Origin: Amaurobius ferox | Taxonomy: Eukaryota > Arthropoda > Arachnida > Araneae > Amaurobiidae | DNA length: 64,000 nt | Direction: 5' to 3' | NCBI GenBank assembly: GCA_951213105.1 | Contig: OX578142.1 | Coordinates: 2,992,649-3,056,648, forward strand | Part shown: one piece after another, positions 48,695-60,878 of the stretch | How the letters are laid out: each line of letters starts with the position of its first letter | Position numbering within the stretch: the first letter of the stretch is position 1 | Translations under genes and position numbers: made by a program | Notes under the pieces: model-generated | Database searches by the model: none | What the model was told of the DNA's origin: nothing | What the model saw: only the letters and a program-made list of their open reading frames with translations

Positions 48695-51600
48695 ATGGTG
48701 CGAGGTCAGCTGATGACGTCAGAAACACAATATCTTGATCCAAAGACTCTTAATCCCCCGATGATATTTTCGATCAGCAAGAAACCTATTTGTGTGAAAA
48801 TTCATCAGGAACGTGCTAAAATATACAACAAACAAGTGAAAACATTAGCTACCAGAATTTTTTTTTAATTCCATGGAACTATGGTTTATATTTAAGGAAT
48901 GATATATATATATTGTAGTCCGCGATCGCATATTATGTATCTGATGCATTCTGCCGAAATGTTATCATTTGCTTAATCTGCTGGAGAAGGATTCGGGTTC
49001 GCATTCATGGATCCTGGGTGTAGCTTAGTTATCAGACGTTTGCGGTGAACGTTTGAGGCGACGGCTACCTAGGCCTGACTCAATTGAGAAGTGAATGCCG
49101 GGCTCTAATATTTTGGCTATTTTTTGGCAAAAAGTTAGGGCCCCATCTTTAATATTAATGTTGGAACCAACTGAAAAACTCTCGAACGGCTGGCATAAAA
49201 AGGATTATTTGTGCTCTCTTTTCTTCCTCTCGGTCTGCTCCTCGAGGCGTGCGCGCAAAGTCCGCAGTCGCGGACGGCCGCCCCTTTGCTTTTCCCAGTT
49301 TCGCGCGCAGCGCGAAACTGGGAAAAAGGCCCCTCCCCGCGGCCGGGAGCGACGGAGGACTTCGCGCGCACGCCGAGAGGAGCAGACCGAGAGGAAGAAA
49401 AAAAACGGGGAAGATAGGGGAGAAATAGAAAAAAATCTGAGAGAGGGAGAGCGTGAGCGAGCAGATCTGAAACACAATGCATATCAAAATGAAGGTATTT
49501 AAAAAGTGGACGTAGGGTTAAGCCCAGGGAAAATTTTCTCAGTTTTTCGATCCGGGGCTTAGTTTTCGAGATATTTTGATTTTTAAAGTTTATTATTTAA
49601 GAGTTAATTAAGGGGTCAATTAATTATTTCGTCGTAACCCGTTCACACAATATACCGAATTAATCAGCACGATGAGAGGAGTCCGAATCTCTCAAAATCT
49701 CGCGCTTATGTGTCCTGATACAGTCAGAAATTATTGTAAAGGGAGTAGCCAATCAGAACTCTAATAATCTATTCGATTCGATTGCCAACTCGCAATCCAG
49801 ATAAAGATGGTGCGAGGTCAGCTGATGACGTCAGAAACACAATATCTTGATCCAAAGACTCTTAATCCCCCGATGATATTTTCGATCAGCAAGAAACCTA
49901 TTTGTGTGAAAATTCATCAGGAACGTGCTAAAATATACAACAAACAAGTGAAAACATTAGCTACCAGAATTTTTTTTTAATTCCATGGAACTATGGTTTA
50001 TATTTAAGGAATGATATATATATATTGTAGTCCGCGATCGCATATTATGTATCTGATGCATTCTGCCGAAATGTTATCATTTGCTTAATCTGCTGGAGAA
50101 GGATTCGGGTTCGCATTCATGGATCCTGGGTGTAGCTTAGTTATCAGACGTTTGCGGTGAACGTTTGAGGCGACGGCTACCTAGGCCTGACTCAATTGAG
50201 AAGTGAATGCCGGGCTCTAATATTTTGGCTATTTTTTGGCAAAAAGTTAGGGCCCCATCTTTAATATTAATGTTGGAACCAACTGAAAAACTCTCGAACG
50301 GCTGGCATAAAAAGGATTATTTGTGCTCTCTTTTCTTCCTCTCGGTCTGCTCCTCGAGGCGTGCGCGCAAAGTCCGCAGTCGCGGACGGCCGCCCCTTTG
50401 CTTTTCCCAGTTTCGCGCGCAGCGCGAAACTGGGAAAAAGGCCCCTCCCCGCGGCCGGGAGCGACGGAGGACTTCGCGCGCACGCCGAGAGGAGCAGACC
50501 GAGAGGAAGAAAAAAAACGGGGAAGATAGGGGAGAAATAGAAAAAAATCTGAGAGAGGGAGAGCGTGAGCGAGCAGATCTGAAACACAATGCATATCAAA
50601 ATGAAGGTATTTAAAAAGTGGACGTAGGGTTAAGCCCAGGGAAAATTTTCTCAGTTTTTCGATCCGGGGCTTAGTTTTCGAGATATTTTGATTTTTAAAG
50701 TTTATTATTTAAGAGTTAATTAAGGGGTCAATTAATTATTTCGTCGTAACCCGTTCACACAATATACCGAATTAATCAGCACGATGAGAGGAGTCCGAAT
50801 CTCTCAAAATCTCGCGCTTATGTGTCCTGATACAGTCAGAAATTATTGTAAAGGGAGTAGCCAATCAGAACTCTAATAATCTATTCGATTCGATTGCCAA
50901 CTCGCAATCCAGATAAAGATGGTGCGAGGTCAGCTGATGACGTCAGAAACACAATATCTTGATCCAAAGACTCTTAATCCCCCGATGATATTTTCGATCA
51001 GCAAGAAACCTATTTGTGTGAAAATTCATCAGGAACGTGCTAAAATATACAACAAACAAGTGAAAGCATTAGCTACCAGAATTTTTTTTAATTCCATGGA
51101 ACTATGGTTTATATTTAAGGAATGATATATATATATTGTAGTCCGCGATCGCATATTATGTATCTGATGCATTCTGCCGAAATGTTATCATTTGCTTAAT
51201 CTGCTGGAGAAGGATTCGGGTTCGCATTCATGGATCCTGGGTGTAGCTTAGTTATCAGACGTTTGAGGCGACGGCTACCTAGGCCTGACTCAATTGAGAA
51301 GTGAATGCTGGGCTCTAATATTTTGGCTATTTTTTGGCAAAAAGTTAGGGCCCCATCTTTAATATTAATGTTGGAACCAACTGAAAAACTCTCGAACGGC
51401 TGGCATAAAAAGGATTATTTGTGCTCTCTTTTCTTCCTCTCGGTCTGCTCCTCGAGGCGTGCGCGCAAAGTCCGCAGTCGCGGACGGCCGCCTTTTTGCT
51501 TTTCCCAGTTTCGCGCGCAGCGCGAAACTGGGAAAAAGGCCCCTCCCCGCGGTCGGGAGCGACGGAGGACTTCGCGCGCACGCCGAGAGGAGCAGACCGA

Positions 51601-54212
51601 GAGGAAGAAAAAAAACGGGGAAGATAGGGGAGAAATAGAAAAAAATCTGAGAGAGGGAGAGCGTGAGCGAGCAGATCTGAAACACAATGCATATCAAAAT
51701 GAAGGTATTTAAAAAGTGGACGTAGGGTTAAGCCCAGGGAAAATTTTCTCAGTTTTTCGATCCGGGGCTTAGTTTTCGAGATATTTTGATTTTTAAAGTT
51801 TATTATTTAAGAGTTAATTAAGGGGTCAATTAATTATTTCGTCGTAACCCGTTCACACAATATACCGAATTAATCAGCACGATGAGAGGAGTCCGAATCT
51901 CTCAAAATCTCGCGCTTATGTGTCCTGATACAGTCAGAAATTATTGTAAAGGGAGTAGCCAATCAGAACTCTAATAATCTATTCGATTCGATTGCCAACT
52001 CGCAATCCAGATAAAGATGGTGCGAGGTCAGCTGATGACGTCAGAAACACAATATCTTGATCCAAAGACTCTTAATCCCCCGATGATATTTTCGATCAGC
52101 AAGAAACCTATTTGTGTGAAAATTCATCAGGAACGTGCTAAAATATACAACAAACAAGTGAAAGCATTAGCTACCAGAATTTTTTTTAATTCCATGGAAC
52201 TATGGTTTATATTTAAGGAATGATATATATATATTGTAGTCCGCGATCGCATATTATGTATCTGATGCATTCTGCCGAAATGTTATCATTTGCTTAATCT
52301 GCTGGAGAAGGATTCGGGTTCGCATTCATGGATCCTGGGTGTAGCTTAGTTATCAGACGTTTGAGGCGACGGCTACCTAGGCCTGACTCAATTGAGAAGT
52401 TAATGCTGGGCTCTAATATTTTGGCTATTTTTTGGCAAAAAGTTAGGGCCCCATCTTTAATATTAATGTTGGAACCAACTGAAAAACTCTCGAACGGCTG
52501 GCATAAAAAGGATTATTTGTGCTCTCTTTTCTTCCTCTCGGTCTGCTCCTCGAGGCGTGCGCGCAAAGTCCGCAGTCGCGGACGGCCGCCCCTTTGCTTT
52601 TCCCAGTTTCGCGCTGTGCGCGAAACTGGGAAAAAGGCCCCTCCCCGCGGCCGGGAGCGACGGAGGACTTCGCGCGCACGCCGAGAGGAGCAGACCGAGA
52701 GGAAGAAAAAAAACGGGGAAGATAGGGGAGAAATAGAAAAAAATCTGAGAGAGGGAGAGCGTGAGCGAGCAGATCTGAAACACAATGCATATCAAAATGA
52801 AGGTATTTAAAAAGTGGACGTAGGGTTAAGCCCAGGGAAAATTTTCTCAGTTTTTCGATCCGGGGCTTAGTTTTCGAGATATTTTGATTTTTAAAGTTTA
52901 TTATTTAAGAGTTAATTAAGGGGTCAATTAATTATTTCGTCGTAACCCGTTCACACAATATACCGAATTAATCAGCACGATGAGAGGAGTCCGAATCTCT
53001 CAAAATCTCGCGCTTATGTGTCCTGATACAGTCAGAAATTATTGTAAAGGGAGTAGCCAATCAGAACTCTAATAATCTATTCGATTCGATTGCCAACTCG
53101 CAATCCAGATAAAGATGGTGCGAGGTCAGCTGATGACGTCAGAAACACAATATCTTGATCCAAAGACTCTTAATCCCCCGATGATATTTTCGATCAGCAA
53201 GAAACCTATTTGTGTGAAAATTCATCAGGAACGTGCTAAAATATACAACAAACAAGTGAAAGCATTAGCTACCAGAATTTTTTTTAATTCCATGGAACTA
53301 TGGTTTATATTTAAGGAATGATATATATATATTGTAGTCCGCGATCGCATATTATGTATCTGATGCATTCTGCCGAAATGTTATCATTTGCTTAATCTGC
53401 TGGAGAAGGATTCGGGTTCGCATTCATGGATCCTGGGTGTAGCTTAGTTATCAGACGTTTGAGGCGACGGCTACCTAGGCCTGACTCAATTGAGAAGTGA
53501 ATGCTGGGCTCTAATATTTTGGCTATTTTTTGGCAAAAAGTTAGGGCCCCATCTTTAATATTAATGTTGGAACCAACTGAAAAACTCTCGAACGGCTGGC
53601 ATAAAAAGGATTATTTGTGCTCTCTTTTCTTCCTCTCGGTCTGCTCCTCGAGGCGTGCGCGCAAAGTCCGCAGTCGCGGACGGCCGCCCCTTTGCTTTTC
53701 CCAGTTTCGCGCGCAGCGCGAAACTGGGAAAAAGGCCCCTCCCCGCGGCCGGGAGCGACGGAGGACTTCGCGCGCACGCCGAGAGGAGCAGACCGAGAGG
53801 AAGAAAAAAAACGGGGAAGATAGGGGAGAAATAGAAAAAAATCTGAGAGAGGGAGAGCGTGAGCGAGCAGATCTGAAACACAATGCATATCAAAATGAAG
53901 GTATTTAAAAAGTGGACGTAGGGTTAAGCCCAGGGAAAATTTTCTCAGTTTTTCGATCCGGGGCTTAGTTTTCGAGATATTTTGATTTTTAAAGTTTATT
54001 ATTTAAGAGTTAATTAAGGGGTCAATTAATTATTTCGTCGTAACCCGTTCACACAATATACCGAATTAATCAGCACGATGAGAGGAGTCCGAATCTCTCA
54101 AAATCTCGCGCTTATGTGTCCTGATACAGTCAGAAATTATTGTAAAGGGAGTAGCCAATCAGAACTCTAATAATCTATTCGATTCGATTGCCAACTCACA
54201 ATCCAGATAAAG
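48695..54212 (+). repeat. Block: two long then three consecutive short monomers
   Basis: Markers 49095 and 50207 are long, 9-T, CCGGG. Markers 51305, 52403 and 53501 are short, 8-T, GTGAAAGCA. The unit at 51305 combines GCGGTCGGG with CCGCCTTTTTGC in the left palindrome arm. The unit at 52403 has the flipped tip. Confidence 0.88.
52602..52630. repeat. Palindrome tip with inverted loop, TGT variant
   Basis: Same TGT loop as at 48182-48210, again in a short-form monomer with GTGAAAGCA (marker 52403). This monomer also has GAAGTTAATG where others have GAAGTGAATG. Confidence 0.92.
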
Positions 54213-57200
54213 ATGGTGCGAGGTCAGCTGATGACGTCAGAAACACAATATCTTGATCCAAAGACTCTTAATCCCCCGATGATATTTTCGATCAGCAAGA
54301 AACCTATTTGTGTGAAAATTCATCAGGAACGTGCTAAAATATACAACAAACAAGTGAAAACATTAGCTACCAGAATTTTTTTTAATTCCATGGAACTATG
54401 GTTTATATTTAAGGAATGATATATATATATTGTAGTCCGCGATCGCATATTATGTATCTGATGCATTCTGCCGAAATGTTATCATTTGCTTAATCTGCTG
54501 GAGAAGGATTCGGGTTCGCATTCATGGATCCTGGGTGTAGCTTAGTTATCAGACGTTTGCGGTGAACGTTTGAGGCGACGGCTACCTAGGCCTGACTCAA
54601 TTGAGAAGTGAATGCTGGGCTCTAATATTTTGGCTATTTTTTGGCAAAAAGTTAGGGCCCCATCTTTAATATTAATGTTGGAACCAACTGAAAAACTCTC
54701 GAACGGCTGGCATAAAAAGGATTATTTGTGCTCTCTTTTCTTCCTCTCGGTCTGCTCCTCGAGGCGTGCGCGCAAAGTCCGCAGTCGCGGACGGCCGCCC
54801 CTTTGCTTTTCCCAGTTTCGCGCGCAGCGCGAAACTGGGAAAAAGGCCCCTCCCCGCGGCCGGGAGCGACGGAGGACTTCGCGCGCACGCCGAGAGGAGC
54901 AGACCGAGAGGAAGAAAAAAAACGGGGAAGATAGGGGAGAAATAGAAAAAAATCTGAGAGAGGGAGAGCGTGAGCGAGCAGATCTGAAACACAATGCATA
55001 TCAAAATGAAGGTATTTAAAAAGTGGACGTAGGGTTAAGCCCAGGGAAAATTTTCTCAGTTTTTCGATCCGGGGCTTAGTTTTCGAGATATTTTGATTTT
55101 TAAAGTTTATTATTTAAGAGTTAATTAAGGGGTCAATTAATTATTTCGTCGTAACCCGTTCACACAATATACCGAATTAATCAGCACGATGAGAGGAGTC
55201 CGAATCTCTCAAAATCTCGCGCTTATGTGTCCTGATACAGTCAGAAATTATTGTAAAGGGAGTAGCCAATCAGAACTCTAATAATCTATTCGATTCGATT
55301 GCCAACTCGCAATCCAGATAAAGATGGTGCGAGGTCAGCTGATGACGTCAGAAACACAATATCTTGATCCAAAGACTCTTAATCCCCCGATGATATTTTC
55401 GATCAGCAAGAAACCTATTTGTGTGAAAATTCATCAGGAACGTGCTAAAATATACAACAAACAAGTGAAAACATTAGCTACCAGAATTTTTTTTAATTCC
55501 ATGGAACTATGGTTTATATTTAAGGAATGATATATATATATTGTAGTCCGCGATCGCATATTATGTATCTGATGCATTCTGCCGAAATGTTATCATTTGC
55601 TTAATCTGCTGGAGAAGGATTCGGGTTCGCATTCATGGATCCTGGGTGTAGCTTAGTTATCAGACGTTTGCGGTGAACGTTTGAGGCGACGGCTACCTAG
55701 GCCTGACTCAATTGAGAAGTGAATGCTGGGCTCTAATATTTTGGCTATTTTTTGGCAAAAAGTTAGGGCCCCATCTTTAATATTAATGTTGGAACCAACT
55801 GAAAAACTCTCGAACGGCTGGCATAAAAAGGATTATTTGTGCTCTCTTTTCTTCCTCTCGGTCTGCTCCTCGAGGCGTGCGCGCAAAGTCCGCAGTCGCG
55901 GACGGCCGCCCCTTTGCTTTTCCCAGTTTCGCGCGCAGCGCGAAACTGGGAAAAAGGCCCCTCCCCGCGGCCGGGAGCGACGGAGGACTTCGCGCGCACG
56001 CCGAGAGGAGCAGACCGAGAGGAAGAAAAAAAACGGGGAAGATAGGGGAGAAATAGAAAAAAATCTGAGAGAGGGAGAGCGTGAGCGAGCAGATCTGAAA
56101 CACAATGCATATCAAAATGAAGGTATTTAAAAAGTGGACGTAGGGTTAAGCCCAGGGAAAATTTTCTCAGTTTTTCGATCCGGGGCTTAGTTTTCGAGAT
56201 ATTTTGATTTTTAAAGTTTATTATTTAAGAGTTAATTAAGGGGTCAATTAATTATTTCGTCGTAACCCGTTCACACAATATACCGAATTAATCAGCACGA
56301 TGAGAGGAGTCCGAATCTCTCAAAATCTCGCGCTTATGTGTCCTGATACAGTCAGAAATTATTGTAAAGGGAGTAGCCAATCAGAACTCTAATAATCTAT
56401 TCGATTCGATTGCCAACTCACAATCCAGATAAAGATGGTGCGAGGTCAGCTGATGACGTCAGAAACACAATATCTTGATCCAAAGACTCTTAATCCCCCG
56501 ATGATATTTTCGATCAGCAAGAAACCTATTTGTGTGAAAATTCATCAGGAACGTGCTAAAATATACAACAAACAAGTGAAAACATTAGCTACCAGAATTT
56601 TTTTTAATTCCATGGAACTATGGTTTATATTTAAGGAATGATATATATATATTGTAGTCCGCGATCGCATATTATGTATCTGATGCATTCTGCCGAAATG
56701 TTATCATTTGCTTAATCTGCTGGAGAAGGATTCGGGTTCGCATTCATGGATCCTGGGTGTAGCTTAGTTATCAGACGTTTGCGGTGAACGTTTGAGGCGA
56801 CGGCTACCTAGGCCTGACTCAATTGAGAAGTGAATGCTGGGCTCTAATATTTTGGCTATTTTTTGGCAAAAAGTTAGGGCCCCATCTTTAATATTAATGT
56901 TGGAACCAACTGAAAAACTCTCGAACGGCTGGCATAAAAAGGATTATTTGTGCTCTCTTTTCTTCCTCTCGGTCTGCTCCTCGAGGCGTGCGCGCAAAGT
57001 CCGCAGTCGCGGACGGCCGCCCCTTTGCTTTTCCCAGTTTCGCGCGCAGCGCGAAACTGGGAAAAAGGCCCCTCCCCGCGGCCGGGAGCGACGGAGGACT
57101 TCGCGCGCACGCCGAGAGGAGCAGACCGAGAGGAAGAAAAAAAACGGGGAAGATAGGGGAGAAATAGAAAAAAATCTGAGAGAGGGAGAGCGTGAGCGAG

Positions 57201-60200
57201 CAGATCTGAAACACAATGCATATCAAAATGAAGGTATTTAAAAAGTGGACGTAGGGTTAAGCCCAGGGAAAATTTTCTCAGTTTTTCGATCCGGGGCTTA
57301 GTTTTCGAGATATTTTGATTTTTAAAGTTTATTATTTAAGAGTTAATTAAGGGGTCAATTAATTATTTCGTCGTAACCCGTTCACACAATATACCGAATT
57401 AATCAGCACGATGAGAGGAGTCCGAATCTCTCAAAATCTCGCGCTTATGTGTCCTGATACAGTCAGAAATTATTGTAAAGGGAGTAGCCAATCAGAACTC
57501 TAATAATCTATTCGATTCGATTGCCAACTCGCAATCCAGATAAAGATGGTGCGAGGTCAGCTGATGACGTCAGAAACACAATATCTTGATCCAAAGACTC
57601 TTAATCCCCCGATGATATTTTCGATCAGCAAGAAACCTATTTGTGTGAAAATTCATCAGGAACGTGCTAAAATATACAACAAACAAGTGAAAACATTAGC
57701 TACCAGAATTTTTTTTAATTCCATGGAACTATGGTTTATATTTAAGGAATGATATATATATATTGTAGTCCGCGATCGCATATTATGTATCTGATGCATT
57801 CTGCCGAAATGTTATCATTTGCTTAATCTGCTGGAGAAGGATTCGGGTTCGCATTCATGGATCCTGGGTGTAGCTTAGTTATCAGACGTTTGCGGTGAAC
57901 GTTTGAGGCGACGGCTACCTAGGCCTGACTCAATTGAGAAGTGAATGCTGGGCTCTAATATTTTGGCTATTTTTTGGCAAAAAGTTAGGGCCCCATCTTT
58001 AATATTAATGTTGGAACCAACTGAAAAACTCTCGAACGGCTGGCATAAAAAGGATTATTTGTGCTCTCTTTTCTTCCTCTCGGTCTGCTCCTCGAGGCGT
58101 GCGCGCAAAGTCCGCAGTCGCGGACGGCCGCCCCTTTGCTTTTCCCAGTTTCGCGCGCAGCGCGAAACTGGGAAAAAGGCCCCTCCCCGCGGCCGGGAGC
58201 GACGGAGGACTTCGCGCGCACGCCGAGAGGAGCAGACCGAGAGGAAGAAAAAAAACGGGGAAGATAGGGGAGAAATAGAAAAAAATCTGAGAGAGGGAGA
58301 GCGTGAGCGAGCAGATCTGAAACACAATGCATATCAAAATGAAGGTATTTAAAAAGTGGACGTAGGGTTAAGCCCAGGGAAAATTTTCTCAGTTTTTCGA
58401 TCCGGGGCTTAGTTTTCGAGATATTTTGATTTTTAAAGTTTATTATTTAAGAGTTAATTAAGGGGTCAATTAATTATTTCGTCGTAACCCGTTCACACAA
58501 TATACCGAATTAATCAGCACGATGAGAGGAGTCCGAATCTCTCAAAATCTCGCGCTTATGTGTCCTGATACAGTCAGAAATTATTGTAAAGGGAGTAGCC
58601 AATCAGAACTCTAATAATCTATTCGATTCGATTGCCAACTCGCAATCCAGATAAAGATGGTGCGAGGTCAGCTGATGACGTCAGAAACACAATATCTTGA
58701 TCCAAAGACTCTTAATCCCCCGATGATATTTTCGATCAGCAAGAAACCTATTTGTGTGAAAATTCATCAGGAACGTGCTAAAATATACAACAAACAAGTG
58801 AAAACATTAGCTACCAGAATTTTTTTTAATTCCATGGAACTATGGTTTATATTTAAGGAATGATATATATATATTGTAGTCCGCGATCGCATATTATGTA
58901 TCTGATGCATTCTGCCGAAATGTTATCATTTGCTTAATCTGCTGGAGAAGGATTCGGGTTCGCATTCATGGATCCTGGGTGTAGCTTAGTTATCAGACGT
59001 TTGCGGTGAACGTTTGAGGCGACGGCTACCTAGGCCTGACTCAATTGAGAAGTGAATGCTGGGCTCTAATATTTTGGCTATTTTTTGGCAAAAAGTTAGG
59101 GCCCCATCTTTAATATTAATGTTGGAACCAACTGAAAAACTCTCGAACGGCTGGCATAAAAAGGATTATTTGTGCTCTCTTTTCTTCCTCTCGGTCTGCT
59201 CCTCGAGGCGTGCGCGCAAAGTCCGCAGTCGCGGACGGCCGCCCCTTTGCTTTTCCCAGTTTCGCGCGCAGCGCGAAACTGGGAAAAAGGCCCCTCCCCG
59301 CGGCCGGGAGCGACGGAGGACTTCGCGCGCACGCCGAGAGGAGCAGACCGAGAGGAAGAAAAAAAACGGGGAAGATAGGGGAGAAATAGAAAAAAATCTG
59401 AGAGAGGGAGAGCGTGAGCGAGCAGATCTGAAACACAATGCATATCAAAATGAAGGTATTTAAAAAGTGGACGTAGGGTTAAGCCCAGGGAAAATTTTCT
59501 CAGTTTTTCGATCCGGGGCTTAGTTTTCGAGATATTTTGATTTTTAAAGTTTATTATTTAAGAGTTAATTAAGGGGTCAATTAATTATTTCGTCGTAACC
59601 CGTTCACACAATATACCGAATTAATCAGCACGATGAGAGGAGTCCGAATCTCTCAAAATCTCGCGCTTATGTGTCCTGATACAGTCAGAAATTATTGTAA
59701 AGGGAGTAGCCAATCAGAACTCTAATAATCTATTCGATTCGATTGCCAACTCGCAATCCAGATAAAGATGGTGCGAGGTCAGCTGATGACGTCAGAAACA
59801 CAATATCTTGATCCAAAGACTCTTAATCCCCCGATGATATTTTCGATCAGCAAGAAACCTATTTATGTGAAAATTCATCAGGAACGTGCTAAAATATACA
59901 ACAAACAAGTGAAAACATTAGCTACCAGAATTTTTTTTAATTCCATGGAACTATGGTTTATATTTAAGGAATTATATATATATATTGTAGTCCGCGATCG
60001 CATATTATGTATCTGATGCATTCTGCCGAAATGTTATCATTTGCTTAATCTGCTGGAGAAGGATTCGGGTTCGCATTCATGGATCCTGGGTGTAGCTTAG
60101 TTATCAGACGTTTGCGGTGAACGTTTGAGGCGACGGCTACCTAGGCCTGACTCAATTGAGAAGTGAATGCTGGGCTCTAATATTTTGGCTATTTTTTGGC

Positions 60201-60878
60201 AAAAAGTTAGGGCCCCATCTTTAATATTAATGTTGGAACCAACTGAAAAACTCTCGAACGGCTGGCATAAAAAGGATTATTTGTGCTCTCTTTTCTTCCT
60301 CTCGGTCTGCTCCTCGAGGCGTGCGCGCAAAGTCCGCAGTCGCGGACGGCCGCCCCTTTGCTTTTCCCAGTTTCGCGCGCAGCGCGAAACTGGGAAAAAG
60401 GCCCCTCCCCGCGGCCGGGAGCGACGGAGGACTTCGCGCGCACGCCGAGAGGAGCAGACCGAGAGGAAGAAAAAAAACGGGGAAGATAGGGGAGAAATAG
60501 AAAAAAATCTGAGAGAGGGAGAGCGTGAGCGAGCAGATCTGAAACACAATGCATATCAAAATGAAGGTATTTAAAAAGTGGACGTAGGGTTAAGCCCAGG
60601 GAAAATTTTCTCAGTTTTTCGATCCGGGGCTTAGTTTTCGAGATATTTTGATTTTTAAAGTTTATTATTTAAGAGTTAATTAAGGGGTCAATTAATTATT
60701 TCGTCGTAACCCGTTCACACAATATACCGAATTAATCAGCACGATGAGAGGAGTCCGAATCTCTCAAAATCTCGCGCTTATGTGTCCTGATACAGTCAGA
60801 AATTATTGTAAAGGGAGTAGCCAATCAGAACTCTAATAATCTATTCGATTCGATTGCCAACTCGCAATCCAGATAAAG
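54213..60878 (+). repeat. Block: six uniform 1,111-bp monomers
   Basis: Markers 54612, 55723, 56834, 57945, 59056 and 60167, all long, 8-T, CTGGG. This is the most homogeneous stretch. CTCACA in alternate units (before 54612 and 56834) hints at a dimer-sized copy step. The last unit has TTTATGTG for TTTGTGTG and GGAATTATAT. Confidence 0.9.
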
